Assembly: GCF_013409995.1 (NCBI RefSeq)
Contig: NZ_JACCBX010000002.1
Location: forward strand, 473,827 to 537,826
Source of the DNA: Neobacillus driksii
Lineage (GTDB): Bacteria > Bacillota > Bacilli > Bacillales > Cytobacillaceae
Length of the DNA: 64,000 bases
Direction of reading: 5' to 3'
Numbering within the stretch: the stretch's first letter is position 1; every line of letters begins with the position of its first letter. Below the pieces are notes generated by a model. That model was not told the DNA's origin, ran no database searches, and saw nothing but the letters and a program-made list of their open reading frames with translations. The position numbers and the translations under genes were made by a program. This document shows, piece after piece, positions 35,317 to 44,066 of this stretch.

Positions 35317-35656
35317 GGGCTTCATGAACCCTTCATGAGACCATTCTTTCGCAATAGCTAATGATTTTGGGCTTCATGAACCCTTCATGAAGCCACTTTT
35401 TAGAAATAACTGATGTTTTTGGGCTTCATAAACCTTTCATGAGACCACTTTTTTGAAATAATTGATGATTTTGGGCTTCATGAACCCTTCATGAAGCCAC
35501 TTTTTCGAAGTAACTGATGATTTTGGGCTTCATAAACCTTTCATGAGACCACTTTTTAGAAATAATTGATGATTTTGGGCTTCATGAACCCTTCATGAAG
35601 CCACTTTTTCGAAGTAACTGATGATTTCGGGCTTCATGAACCCTTCATGACCAAAT
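35317..35656. repeat. Seven tandem 52-bp palindromic repeats
   Basis: GGGCTTCAT begins at 35317, 35369, 35421, 35473, 35525, 35577 and 35629, an exact 52-base period. Units contain an inverted repeat; in the best ones GGCTTCATGAA pairs with TTCATGAAGCC around CCC. Two unit types (ending GAAGCC or GAGACC) alternate, so a 104-base higher-order unit exists. The array fills the gap between the convergent secreted-protein and BVMO genes. Spacer parts are also repeated, which excludes a CRISPR array. Confidence 0.93.
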
Positions 35657-35716
35657 CTATTATCCATTTCTGGTTCGATAGCAAAAATCTCTAGACGTAT
35701 GTCTAGGGATAATGAT

Positions 35717-37369
35717 TTATTTTATACTGCCCTGTATAGGCGCAGTTGACTTTTCAAACGTAAATCCTTCATACCCATTCTCGGCAATTTCTGTACATTT
35801 TTGACGGTATGCACCGACGCCGCCTAAATAGATTAAGAATCTGCGAGTCTTACCAGGGATGTTGGCCCCGGTATACCAGGATTCTGTCTTCGTGAATAGT
35901 GTGGCTTCCGCAACTTCCCGGCAATGCTTGCTCCATGCTTCTTCTGCTTCCACATTTGCTTCCACAGTTTCCAAGTTATTTGCAACCATGTATTCAATAC
36001 AATCCGAGACCCATTCCACATGCTGCTCAATGGAAGCCGGCATATTACTTAGAACAGAGGGACTTTCTGGTCCGGTAATCATGAAGAAATTTGGGAATCC
36101 GGCATTGGCAACGCCGAGGTAGGTTCGTGTATTTTCTCCCCCATTCCATTTTTCCTTCAATGACACATCATCTTTACCGCGAATGTCCATTTTTAACAGT
36201 GGGCCTGTCATGCCATCAAAGCCAGTAGCGAACACAATGGCATCGAGTTCAAATTCTCCTTCAGTCGTACGAATTCCCTTTTCCGTAATTTCTACAATTG
36301 GATTTTTCTTCACATCGACTAATGAAACATTATCTCGGTTATACGTTTCATAGTAATCGGTGTCGATAATCGGACGCTTGGTTCCATAAAAATAGGTAGG
36401 TAAAAGCTTTTCTGCGACATCCGGTTTTGTAACAATGGAACGTATTTTAGAGCGGATGAATTCGGCTGCGTGTTCATTGGCTTCTGGATTAATGGTAATG
36501 TCATAGAACGAGGTAAAGATACCTTGACCGCCAACCTCCCATGCCTCTTCAAACTTCGCCAACCGTTCTTCAGGAGTTACCTCAAGCGCTGAATTGGTAG
36601 GCACTTCTGCAGGTGCTCCTCCTGCGGATTCTCGTATTTGCTTCTTAATTTCGTGGAAGTTCTCTTTTGCCTCTCGGATATATTCTGCGTCATAAGGGTG
36701 ATTTCTAGCAGGTGCACTATATTGCGGTGTCCGCTGGAAGACGGTTAGATGAGCTGCTTCTTCAGCGATAACCGGAATCGCTTGAACGCCGCTCGAACCA
36801 GTTCCCACAATCCCAACCCGTTTGCCTGTAAAGTCAACCTTTGTGTGCGGCCAATGCCCTGTGTGGTACCAATCTCCCTTATAGTTTTCTAAGCCATTAA
36901 ATTTAGGTAGGTTTGATGCAGAAAGACATCCCACACCCGTGATAAAGTACTTAGCTGAAACGCATGTACCATCGTTTAGAGAAATCTGCCATCTCTTACT
37001 GTCTTCATCATATTGTGCTGCCTGTACCCGGGTCTCAAACTGAATGTCGGTTCTCAAATTGAATTTATCAGCAACAAAGTTAAGATATTTTAAAATCTCA
37101 GGCTGCTCCGGATACCGTGAAGACCATGTCCATTCACGATAAAGCTCCTCTGAAAAGGTATAATTATAGTAGATACTTTCCGAGTCACAGCGTGCCCCAG
37201 GGTAACGATTCCAATACCAGGTACCGCCAACACCATCGGCGGCCTCGTATACTCGAGTCGATAAACCTGCTTCACGTAAGCGATAAAGCACATACATACC
37301 TGAAAAGCCTGCACCAATTACAACTGCGTCAAAACTTGCAATTTGATTCGCTTCTTGTTTAGATGACAT
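35717..37369 (-). CDS. Baeyer-Villiger monooxygenase (class B flavoprotein)
   Basis: A 550-residue FAD- and NADPH-dependent enzyme that inserts oxygen next to a ketone carbonyl to form an ester or lactone. GAGFSGMY near the N terminus is the FAD Rossmann motif, GIVGTGSSGVQ the NADPH motif, and FNGLENYKGDWYHTGHWP fits the BVMO fingerprint FxGxxxHxxxW. Closest in type to cyclohexanone monooxygenase-like enzymes. ATG 37369 lies eight bases after GGAGGG. It follows an esterase gene after 47 bases, an expected partner. Confidence 0.9.
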   Translation of the reverse strand: MSSKQEANQIASFDAVVIGAGFSGMYVLYRLREAGLSTRVYEAADGVGGTWYWNRYPGARCDSESIYYNYTFSEELYREWTWSSRYPEQPEILKYLNFVADKFNLRTDIQFETRVQAAQYDEDSKRWQISLNDGTCVSAKYFITGVGCLSASNLPKFNGLENYKGDWYHTGHWPHTKVDFTGKRVGIVGTGSSGVQAIPVIAEEAAHLTVFQRTPQYSAPARNHPYDAEYIREAKENFHEIKKQIRESAGGAPAEVPTNSALEVTPEERLAKFEEAWEVGGQGIFTSFYDITINPEANEHAAEFIRSKIRSIVTKPDVAEKLLPTYFYGTKRPIIDTDYYETYNRDNVSLVDVKKNPIVEITEKGIRTTEGEFELDAIVFATGFDGMTGPLLKMDIRGKDDVSLKEKWNGGENTRTYLGVANAGFPNFFMITGPESPSVLSNMPASIEQHVEWVSDCIEYMVANNLETVEANVEAEEAWSKHCREVAEATLFTKTESWYTGANIPGKTRRFLIYLGGVGAYRQKCTEIAENGYEGFTFEKSTAPIQGSIK

Positions 37370-37416
37370 TAGCATTTCCCTCCTAATATAAGGTTCAGAT
37401 ACAGCTTCTATCTTAA

Positions 37417-38361
37417 TTAGACTCTACTTACCTCTTGATCTACCTTTGCTAAAAAGGAAGCAAATTTATCAATCGACCCTTTAATATCTTCCGGGAAAAC
37501 CGCCATATTCGTAAAGAAACCATGGATTAAGCCTTCCTCACGTGAAGTTTCCACATACACTCCAGCTTCCCGAAGCCGTTCTGCATAGGCCTCCCCTTCA
37601 TCTCTTAATACATCATACTCTGCAGTCAGGACAAAAGCAGGCGGGAGATTACGTAAATCTTCAGCCAAAATAGGTGCGACAAGTACGTTCTTAGCGTCCT
37701 CGTCATTACGGATATAGTAATTGCCAAACCAAATCATAAGGTCTCTGTCTAAACCAAATCCTTCTTTAAATTGCTCATAGGAAGGGGAATCATAACTTAA
37801 GGCCGTAACAGGATAGATAAGTACTTGACCAGCAATGGTAGGTCCGTTTTCTTCTCGTGACTTTAAGGTCATGGCAGCAGCAAGATTGCCGCCCGCACTA
37901 TCACCGCCTACGACAACATTGGAAGCGTTTGCATTTAAAGCCGCAGCATTTTCACTTACCCATTGTAAAGCAGCATAGGAATCTTCAACCGGTACAGGGA
38001 ACTTATATTCAGGTGCAAGTCGATAATCGACAGAGACGACAATCCTTTGGGTTTTATTTGCCAACATTCTGCAACTGGCATCAGCTGTAGCGATATCGCC
38101 TATTACCCAGCCGCCGCCATGGTAATATACAAAAACCGGGAAAGGACCCTGCCCTTCCGGTGTATAAATTCTCACATTAATTTCTCCGTCTTGAACGGGT
38201 ACAAGGCGATCTTCAATCTTTGCAAGTGGTGCTAGTTCTACCTCTACTGGAGGTGCCATCGCAAACATATCTCTTACAGTTTGTGGTTCTAATGAAGCGA
38301 TTGGCGGCATTTGCTTAAATGCCTCTAGGTAGAGTTGTGATTGTGGTTTTAAATTTGCCAT
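37417..38361 (-). CDS. Alpha/beta hydrolase, HSL-type esterase
   Basis: A 314-residue cytoplasmic esterase of the hormone-sensitive lipase family. YYHGGGWVIG is the HGGG oxyanion motif, VVGGDSAGGNLAAA holds the nucleophile, and the Asp and His lie in AEYDVLRDEG and LIHGF. In operon with the BVMO, it is well placed to hydrolyse the ester the BVMO makes. ATG 38361 is preferred over 38367 because of spacing to AAGGGAAG. Confidence 0.88.
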   Translation of the reverse strand: MANLKPQSQLYLEAFKQMPPIASLEPQTVRDMFAMAPPVEVELAPLAKIEDRLVPVQDGEINVRIYTPEGQGPFPVFVYYHGGGWVIGDIATADASCRMLANKTQRIVVSVDYRLAPEYKFPVPVEDSYAALQWVSENAAALNANASNVVVGGDSAGGNLAAAMTLKSREENGPTIAGQVLIYPVTALSYDSPSYEQFKEGFGLDRDLMIWFGNYYIRNDEDAKNVLVAPILAEDLRNLPPAFVLTAEYDVLRDEGEAYAERLREAGVYVETSREEGLIHGFFTNMAVFPEDIKGSIDKFASFLAKVDQEVSRV

Positions 38362-38501
38362 TGTCATCTTCCCTTCGTTTTAAAAGTTTTCATCTTTTTT
38401 TGTATAAGCATAGTAAGTACTATCTAAATAATAAAATATTTTGTATAATTTGAATATTCCTAATTTTATATCTACCGATTCCCCCAAAAGGAGATGATAA
38501 T

Positions 38502-39197
38502 TTGGCTTCACAGTATACCTTGATGGAAAAAGTTGGCCAGCTGGAGGAAACTGCTAGTCATGAGGAGAAGTTGTATAAAATATTAGAATTATACATGTCA
38601 ATCTACCCTGTACGGAATTCGTATTTATTCCGCTTCTCACCTTTAGGGTATTTGGGTGAAGGAATTATCATGTTAAACACCACTGGCATTGTCTACATAA
38701 ACGATATCCGGGACAACATTCGTACTTTGCCCATCATTTACTCTGCAATCTTAGAAAGAAGAGCCAAGTATTGCTCTGGGATTGAATTTTTAAAACAAAC
38801 GAGCAGCAAGTATATCCTTACTCCCAACGTAAATTCAATGGCTGTAACCCCGATTTGTTTTGATAAAGTGGTGATCGGCTACATATGTACCACAGAATTT
38901 TCTAATCATGCTGTAATCGATGAACAGACACTTACCTCTCTTACTGATTACGGGAGAATAGTTGGAAATTACATGGAAAAGACCAACACCTTGGACGAAA
39001 CACCAAATTTAAGTAAAAGAGAATTAGAGGTAATGAGAAAGATTTCTTGGGGAGAAAGCATGAAGGAAATGGCTGATGCGATGGATATAAGTGAATTAAC
39101 CGTAAAGCAATATGTGAAGTCAGCAATCAAAAAGCTTGGTGCACATAATCGTTCTCATGCAGTAAGTGAACTTTTAAGAAGAGGTATTATTTCTTAA
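38502..39197 (+). CDS. LuxR-type helix-turn-helix regulator
   Basis: A 231-residue regulator. The first 160 residues look like a GAF-like sensor; the end, LSKRELEVMRKISWGESMKEMADAMDISELTVKQYVKSAIKKLGAHNR in the family layout (visible pieces: LSKRELEVM, MADAMDIS, VKSAIKKLGA), is a LuxR/GerE DNA-binding domain. The start is TTG 38502 after AAAGGAGATGA. It is divergent from the esterase-BVMO pair across 140 bases and probably controls it. Confidence 0.83.
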   Translation: MASQYTLMEKVGQLEETASHEEKLYKILELYMSIYPVRNSYLFRFSPLGYLGEGIIMLNTTGIVYINDIRDNIRTLPIIYSAILERRAKYCSGIEFLKQTSSKYILTPNVNSMAVTPICFDKVVIGYICTTEFSNHAVIDEQTLTSLTDYGRIVGNYMEKTNTLDETPNLSKRELEVMRKISWGESMKEMADAMDISELTVKQYVKSAIKKLGAHNRSHAVSELLRRGIIS

Positions 39198-39203
39198 ATA
39201 AAA

Positions 39204-39217
39204 TGTAAACGCTTACT
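39204..39217 (+). promoter_or_regulatory. cre-like sequence
   Basis: TGTAAACGCTTACT resembles the CcpA site except for the last base. It lies just after the regulator stop and upstream of the antitoxin RNA promoter. It could be fortuitous. Confidence 0.25.
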
Positions 39218-39275
39218 ATCTATATTTGTTAATTAGATTACACATCATATATGTTTCTTTTTTCCTACTTTTCGT

Positions 39276-39428
39276 TATAATATAGATAGACATCATCACA
39301 AACTAAAAAGACCGAACATGGTGCAACATGTCGGTCCTGCAATAGACGGTCTCTCAATAGGATCGGCTAGTATGCGTATAAATAATCCACCCGAGGCTTC
39401 CAAACTCATGGGTGGGTTATTTTTTTTG
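39276..39428 (+). ncRNA. Putative type I antitoxin RNA
   Basis: A TATAAT box at 39276-39281 would start a transcript near 39288. A strong terminator follows: CCACCC (39387-39392) with GGGTGG (39410-39415) and a T run at 39420-39427. The RNA of about 140 bases runs convergently into the toxin mRNA and overlaps its 3' part, the arrangement known from txpA/RatA and bsrG/SR4 in Bacillus subtilis. The -35 box is weak, so the start is approximate. Confidence 0.65.
39310..39336 (-). terminator. Terminator of the toxin mRNA
   Basis: On the minus strand GACCGACATG and CATGTTCGGTC pair with one bulge and are followed by TTTTTAG. It lies about 80 bases past the toxin stop codon, which gives a toxin mRNA with a long 3' tail that the antitoxin RNA can pair with. 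Confidence 0.75.
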
Positions 39429-39500
39429 ATTAAACGTCAGAATGGCAATGACTAAACTAGTAAAACCAAACATAATCATGAACGTTTCAAAAATTGTCAA
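39417..39500 (-). CDS. Type I toxin, holin-like (Hol_Tox/TxpA-BsrG type)
   Basis: A 27-residue membrane peptide from TTG 39500: TIFETFMIMFGFTSLVIAI then LTFNQKK. A short N-terminal part, one hydrophobic helix and a Lys end are typical for the holin-like type I toxins of Bacilli, whose members often begin with a similar tyrosine/phenylalanine-glutamate-x-x-x-x-M-I segment. A very strong AAAGGGGGTG site lies seven bases before the start. A promoter fits at 39567-39596 (TTCTTG, 18 bases, TATACT). Expressed without its antisense RNA it would be expected to damage the membrane. Confidence 0.8.
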   Translation of the reverse strand: MTIFETFMIMFGFTSLVIAILTFNQKK

Positions 39501-39566
39501 ACAGCAGCACCCCCTTTCCAATGGGAGCATGCCGACACTATTGAGACACCTATTCTATGCCTTTCT

Positions 39567-39596
39567 AGTATATCATAAAACTATTTAAAACAAGAA
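39567..39596 (-). promoter_or_regulatory. Promoter of the toxin gene
   Basis: Minus strand TTCTTG (39591-39596), 18-base spacer, TATACT (39567-39572), giving an mRNA leader of about 60 bases before the TTG start. Confidence 0.5.
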
Positions 39597-39734
39597 CATA
39601 TATTCGTATATTCTATAATAAAAACTAAAGCATACCTTTTAACTTTCGTTAAAAACGAAAAGACAACTATTTAAGAGGAGGATTTCGTGAACATGGTTGC
39701 AATCTGAACAACAATCAATGCGAAAATAGTTAAA

Positions 39735-40634
39735 CTATGTAAGCAGATCGTCTAAAGCAAGCTTTAGAATCGGGAACGTGAATTCAAACCCATAGTCTAT
39801 TAACCTTTGAGGTACTACATGCTGCCCCTCCAAAACGAGTGCACTTTTTTGCCCAAGGACCATTTTCATAGCGAAAGAAGGAACAGGAATCCAGTGTGGA
39901 CGATGTAACACCGAGGCAATAGTCTTTCCAAAATCGTCCATCTGAACGGGTGATGGTGAAGTAACATTGACGGGTCCTCGCAAGTCTTCATTTACAAGGG
40001 CAAATACGATAGCGCGGACAACATCCAAAACATGAACCCAGGATACCCATTGTTCACCCGAACCTACTTTTCCGCCCACAAATAAACGGTATGGCAGTGC
40101 CATGAGTGGCAGAGCACCTTCCTCTTTACCGAGCACGACACCGAATCTCATGAAAACCGCACGAACAGAATGTTCTTCTACTCGGTTCGCTTTGTTTTCC
40201 CAATCTCGAACCGTCTTCCCTAAAAAATCATTTGCTCGATCTGTCGAAACTTCCGTATAGACATTTTTTATTGAGGCAGGATAAATGCCGATGGCACTTG
40301 CACTGACCAGAACTGAAGGTTTTTCGGGTAGCAAGGAGATGATTCTTAGTAACTCGTCTGTTGCAGTCATCCGACTTTCATAGATTTGTTTCTGATGGTT
40401 CTCACTCCATCTGCCAGCGTTGATGGAAACACCAGCTAAGTTAATAAAGGCATCTGCATGTCTGATATCCTTTTCTGGTTGAGCGCCTTCCTCTAGCCAC
40501 TTTACAAATTGGACTTTCCCGGAAGATTCACGATTACCTCTTGTTAAAATCACAATAGAATGCCCTTCTGTTAGAAGCATGTCTGTTAACTTTTTACCGA
40601 TAAAACCTGTACCGCCGGCAATAACAATCTTCAT
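39735..40634 (-). CDS. TIGR01777 family epimerase-like protein (YfhF/SulA-like)
   Basis: A 299-residue extended-SDR protein. IAGGTGFIGKKL is the NAD(P)-binding loop; the middle has SASAIGIYP and FLGKTVRDWE, and the C-terminal DUF1731 part ends the protein (VVPQRLIDYGFEFTFP). The family is widespread, sometimes called cell division inhibitor SulA-like without proof. ATG 40634 follows GGGGGAGATAAA; the longer frame start at 40667 is not supported. Confidence 0.85.
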   Translation of the reverse strand: MKIVIAGGTGFIGKKLTDMLLTEGHSIVILTRGNRESSGKVQFVKWLEEGAQPEKDIRHADAFINLAGVSINAGRWSENHQKQIYESRMTATDELLRIISLLPEKPSVLVSASAIGIYPASIKNVYTEVSTDRANDFLGKTVRDWENKANRVEEHSVRAVFMRFGVVLGKEEGALPLMALPYRLFVGGKVGSGEQWVSWVHVLDVVRAIVFALVNEDLRGPVNVTSPSPVQMDDFGKTIASVLHRPHWIPVPSFAMKMVLGQKSALVLEGQHVVPQRLIDYGFEFTFPILKLALDDLLT

Positions 40635-40707
40635 TTTATCTCCCCCAATTGGCCCGTCGTCCAGCAATCCTGCTTTTAATGGAAACTATTATTATTGTAT
40701 GATTACT

Positions 40708-41334
40708 CTATAGTTCCTTCTTACATGTCACCATTATAAAGTTGATGGAAGGTTTATTTTCCATGTTCTTATTTGGTTCGTCTATTTCTGAAAACTCTAC
40801 CAGCCCATATTTTTCAAAATCTCCTTTTACAGAGTCAGAATCATAAAAAAACATTTTCACGCCTTCCATAATCTCATAATAGTCTTTATCAAGTTGTTTG
40901 CCCTTTCCAAACATTGGGGCGTCTTTTGAAACAGTTGTAAAAATCATATAGCCATTTGGTTTTAATTGATTGTAGCAATCCTTAATAAATTTCTCTCTCT
41001 CATGTGCATTCAATAAATGAAGAAGTGCATAGCAAAAGATACCGTCATAAAGTTTATTGTCAAAAGGCATATCCGTTACCGAACCATGGAAAATATCAAT
41101 ATTAAGCCCGTTCTGCCTCGCCAATTCGATTGCCGTTTTTGAAATCTCAATTCCTGTTACGTTAATTCCATTATCGATAAACACCTTCGCATTTCTACCA
41201 TATCCAATACCTGGTATCAGTATGTCGTTAACGTCCTTTTGAAGAAAGAAGTCCTTAGTCAAAATTGCGGAGTCAGAAGGTTCAAATCCCCACATCGTTT
41301 CTTTTTCAATAAAGCTTGATTCCCAGAACTCCAT
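40708..41334 (-). CDS. Class I SAM-dependent methyltransferase
   Basis: A 208-residue Rossmann-fold methyltransferase. Motif I is ILIPGIGYGRNAKVF (a G-x-G-x-G variant), motif II is VTGIEIS with the acidic ribose ligand, and DGIFCYALLHLL and LKPNGYMIFTT follow in the usual places. The type resembles TehB and thiopurine methyltransferase relatives. ATG 41334 follows AAAGGAG. Substrate unknown. Confidence 0.8.
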   Translation of the reverse strand: MEFWESSFIEKETMWGFEPSDSAILTKDFFLQKDVNDILIPGIGYGRNAKVFIDNGINVTGIEISKTAIELARQNGLNIDIFHGSVTDMPFDNKLYDGIFCYALLHLLNAHEREKFIKDCYNQLKPNGYMIFTTVSKDAPMFGKGKQLDKDYYEIMEGVKMFFYDSDSVKGDFEKYGLVEFSEIDEPNKNMENKPSINFIMVTCKKEL

Positions 41335-41534
41335 CAATATCGATCTCCTTTGGAATTAAAATGTATTGATATGTATCATGATTAACGCTAATGTTAAACA
41401 TTCCCCAATCCAGTTCTTCTAAATTATATCGGGGTACTGCTGCCTCATCTTTTTATCTGCCAGCCTACAAATTATACCATTTTAAGACCAGAAAAATTCG
41501 AATTTACTCTATAGACTCAATTTGAATGTAATAA

Positions 41535-41569
41535 AGCCCCAATAAACAAAAAAGCTGTTTATTAGGGCT
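41535..41569 (-). terminator. Terminator of the cupin gene
   Basis: AGCCC...AATAAACA (41535-41548) pairs with TGTTTATT...GGGCT (41556-41569) with a single opposed mismatch, followed on the minus strand by TTTATTAC. Confidence 0.75.
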
Positions 41570-41585
41570 AATTATTTTATGTTGG

Positions 41586-42176
41586 TTATGCATGGTTTTC
41601 TTCTGCAGCCATGGCCTCTGCTTTAGTTTTATGAACAGTTCCAAAAGGATGCAGAGGCGGTGCGTAAATGGAATAAAGTTTAAGTGGTTTATTCCCGGTA
41701 TTGGTTACATTGTGCCATTTACCAGCAGGGACCATAATGGCAAAATCATCAGAAACGCGCGCTTGAAAGGTTAAGTTATCTTTGGAATCACCCATTTGAA
41801 CAATCCCTGTACCGTCTTCAATCCGCAAGAATTGATCGATATGGGGGTGTACTTCTAAACCGATATCTTCCCCAACGCCGATACTCATTAAAGTAACTTG
41901 CAGATGATTTCCTGTCCATATTGCCGTACGAAATGTGCTGTTTTGCTTAGAGGCCTCGTTGATATTGACCACATATGGCTCTTTTCCATAATCCTTCAAT
42001 TGAATATTTCTTTCATCGAAAACAGGGTGCCAATGTCGATATGGATTTGGATTTGAATATATAAACTCGTCAGTGTAATCCCAATTCATAATCTGTCTTC
42101 CACAGTGATCGATTGGAACGTTGACATAATAAGGATATTGATAAGGATAGGGGTACAAATAAGGAACATAGTTCAT
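41586..42176 (-). CDS. Cupin-domain protein with Tyr/Pro-rich N terminus
   Basis: A 196-residue protein. The first 20 residues are Tyr/Pro rich (YLYPYPYQYPYY); the centre is a cupin barrel with the metal-binding motif LEVHPHIDQFLRIEDG and a second half MVPAGKWHNVTNTG. It resembles mannose-6-phosphate isomerase-like cupins found in Bacillaceae, some of which are spore-associated; the Tyr-rich start would suit a coat protein, an inference. ATG 42176 is nine bases after AAAGGA. Confidence 0.8.
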   Translation of the reverse strand: MNYVPYLYPYPYQYPYYVNVPIDHCGRQIMNWDYTDEFIYSNPNPYRHWHPVFDERNIQLKDYGKEPYVVNINEASKQNSTFRTAIWTGNHLQVTLMSIGVGEDIGLEVHPHIDQFLRIEDGTGIVQMGDSKDNLTFQARVSDDFAIMVPAGKWHNVTNTGNKPLKLYSIYAPPLHPFGTVHKTKAEAMAAEENHA

Positions 42177-42295
42177 TTTGCTCATTCCTTTCAAAGAATT
42201 ATCCCGTTATCCTATTCCTTTTTAACAATGAATGTACCTAATCCTTCCTAAGCAATCTACCGTACGATTCGAATTACAGCTCGTAAAAAGTAGTC

Positions 42296-43462
42296 TTAAA
42301 AGGAACGATTTCGTTTTCTTCGATTACGCAAGAACGCTGGAATATCCTCAGATTCCTCTGATTCTTCTCGGTGTTCATCATATTCTAGAACTTCTTCGAA
42401 ATGGATAATGGGCTCTGGTTCTTGATATTGTATACGTTGCTCCCTCCTATAGGAATGTCGCGTTTCCTCAATGACTGGCTGGGAAGGCTTATGTACTTCA
42501 GTTTCCTCTTTTTCAGTGAAACCTGTAGCAATGACCGTTACAATTATCTCATCAGTCAAATTTTCATTAATAACCGATCCAAAAATCATATTCAATTCTT
42601 CATTCGAAGCAGAGGCAACGATTTCGGCTGCTTCCTGTACTTCAAAAAGACTTAAATTGTTACCGCCAGTAATATTCATGATCACACCATGTGCACCATT
42701 AATGGAGGTTTCCAATAGCGGACTATTTAATGCCTTTTCCGCAGCTTCCGTTGCACGATTTCTACCTTCCGCAATGCCAATTCCCATGAGAGCAGTACCT
42801 TTATGGGACATGACTGTTTTCACGTCAGCAAAATCAAGGTTAATTAAACCAGGCACTGCAATTAAATCAGAAATCCCTTGAACACCCTGGCGAAGAACAT
42901 TATCCGCTTCCCTGAAAGCTTCAATCATCGGCGTTTTTTTATCTACAATCTCCAATAGGCGATCATTTGGAATAATAATTAACGTATCTACAGCTTCTCT
43001 CATCGCACTAATTCCACTTTCTGCATTTACGGCTCGCTTGTGCCCTTCGAATTTGAAAGGACGCGTGACAACACCAATCGTTAATGCACCAAGCTTCCGG
43101 GCAATTCTCGCAATTTCAGGTGCTGCACCTGTTCCTGTCCCACCGCCCATTCCAGCGGTAACGAAGACCATGTCGGCACCCTTTAACACTTCTTCGATGT
43201 GGTGTTTACTTTCTTCCACCGCTTTTCTTCCTATTTCTGGATTAGCCCCGGCACCTAAACCTCTGGTTAAATTGGACCCGATTTGCATTTTAATGGCTGC
43301 ACTCGATTGCTTGATTGCTTGTGCATCCGTATTAACGGCGATAAATTCTACACCAACAACTCCATCCTCAATCATTCGATTTACGGCATTATTACCCCCG
43401 CCGCCTACACCGATTACTTTAATTGTGGCTAATTGGTCCATACTTGTATCAAATTCTAACAT
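42296..43462 (-). CDS. ftsZ: Cell division GTPase FtsZ (stand-alone copy)
   Basis: A 388-residue tubulin-like GTPase. [14 protein letters not shown] and the tubulin signature [10 protein letters not shown] are intact, NTDAQA and the T7 loop [10 protein letters not shown] are present, and the C-terminal tail ends with the FtsA/SepF-binding peptide [14 protein letters not shown]. It forms the Z ring. In Bacilli ftsZ normally follows ftsA in the dcw cluster; here neither ftsA nor any wall gene is near, so this is either a second FtsZ or a relocated one. RBS GGGAGGAATAACC precedes the ATG. Confidence 0.93.
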   Translation of the reverse strand: MLEFDTSMDQLATIKVIGVGGGGNNAVNRMIEDGVVGVEFIAVNTDAQAIKQSSAAIKMQIGSNLTRGLGAGANPEIGRKAVEESKHHIEEVLKGADMVFVTAGMGGGTGTGAAPEIARIARKLGALTIGVVTRPFKFEGHKRAVNAESGISAMREAVDTLIIIPNDRLLEIVDKKTPMIEAFREADNVLRQGVQGISDLIAVPGLINLDFADVKTVMSHKGTALMGIGIAEGRNRATEAAEKALNSPLLETSINGAHGVIMNITGGNNLSLFEVQEAAEIVASASNEELNMIFGSVINENLTDEIIVTVIATGFTEKEETEVHKPSQPVIEETRHSYRREQRIQYQEPEPIIHFEEVLEYDEHREESEESEDIPAFLRNRRKRNRSF

Positions 43463-43770
43463 GGTTATTCCTCCCGTTACATGAAATCCTACTATTACAC
43501 TATTCGCTATTATTCGGTAGTCATTCTATTATTCGATTAAGTAGAGTTACTTTTTACCCCTAAGTAAATTACTAGAAAAATAATATAGTTTTTAGTCTAC
43601 GGAACATTAAATTTATTGTCTAGTTAAGGGTTACCTATTATTTCGAGAGGTGATATGGGAAAAAGCACACCCTTCTTTAAGGTGAAAAGCAGTCATATTT
43701 TTCCTTTTTGGGGGAGTAAGGTCCTGTTTGTTTTGAGGGTATTTCTAATGTTAAAGGCAGTTAACATTCT

Positions 43771-43838
43771 AGTTACAAATTGGTTAATATCCTTTGGTTC
43801 GACAAATTTTGAAAAAGTCCCCTGTTATGATGGCTTTA
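43771..43838 (+). promoter_or_regulatory. Promoter with extended conserved upstream box, copy A
   Basis: A segment reading TTACAAATTGGTTAATATCC then TTTGGTTCGACAAA, followed after about 20 bases by GTTATGATGG, is closely repeated at 47692-47756 upstream of the MerR-like regulator. GACAAA to TATGAT has a 19-base spacer, longer than usual and typical of MerR-type controlled promoters. It precedes the 31-residue membrane protein gene. The rest of the gap 43463-43869 shows nothing else convincing. Confidence 0.55.
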
Positions 43839-43869
43839 TATCTTAGAAGAAGGAAGAATAGGAGGAAAC

Positions 43870-43965
43870 ATGGCGGAAATATTGCTTTACCTGGGTACAT
43901 ATGTCACCGTTACTCTTGCTGTTGGCTGGTTGATTACAATCGGGTTTGATCTTTTTCTAAAATAA
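43870..43965 (+). CDS. 31-residue single-span membrane protein
   Basis: ATG 43870 lies right after AGGAGGAAAC. The peptide begins MAEILLYLGTYV and continues with one hydrophobic segment (TLAVGWLITIGFDLF) ending in Lys. A terminator follows at 44017. Good RBS, own promoter and terminator argue for a real gene. I do not recognise a family. Toxin, regulatory peptide or small transporter subunit are all open. Confidence 0.6.
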   Translation: MAEILLYLGTYVTVTLAVGWLITIGFDLFLK

Positions 43966-44016
43966 ATTGAAATTTTACAAACACCTGCTTTCCTTTGTAA
44001 ACTAGAAATTAAAAAA

Positions 44017-44047
44017 ACTCATTTGCAATGATCAATTGCAAATGAGT
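44017..44047. terminator. Strong bidirectional terminator
   Basis: ACTCATTTGCAAT (44017-44029) and ATTGCAAATGAGT (44035-44047) are perfect 13-base arms. On the minus strand the stem is followed by TTTTTTT, ending the UvrA-like transcript. Confidence 0.92.
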
Positions 44048-44066
44048 TCTCCTTAGCATTGTTTAA

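Noticed and set aside
35317..35656. CRISPR array
   Set aside because: The sequence between the palindromes is itself repeated, so there are no unique spacers, and no cas genes are near.
43038..43484. 148-codon frame antisense to ftsZ
   Set aside because: It is opposite to a highly conserved gene, a common effect of its codon use; no RBS.
43655..43846. 63-codon plus-strand frame with AGAGGTGAT before its ATG
   Set aside because: It runs through the conserved promoter box at 43771-43838 and its sequence looks like translated non-coding DNA.
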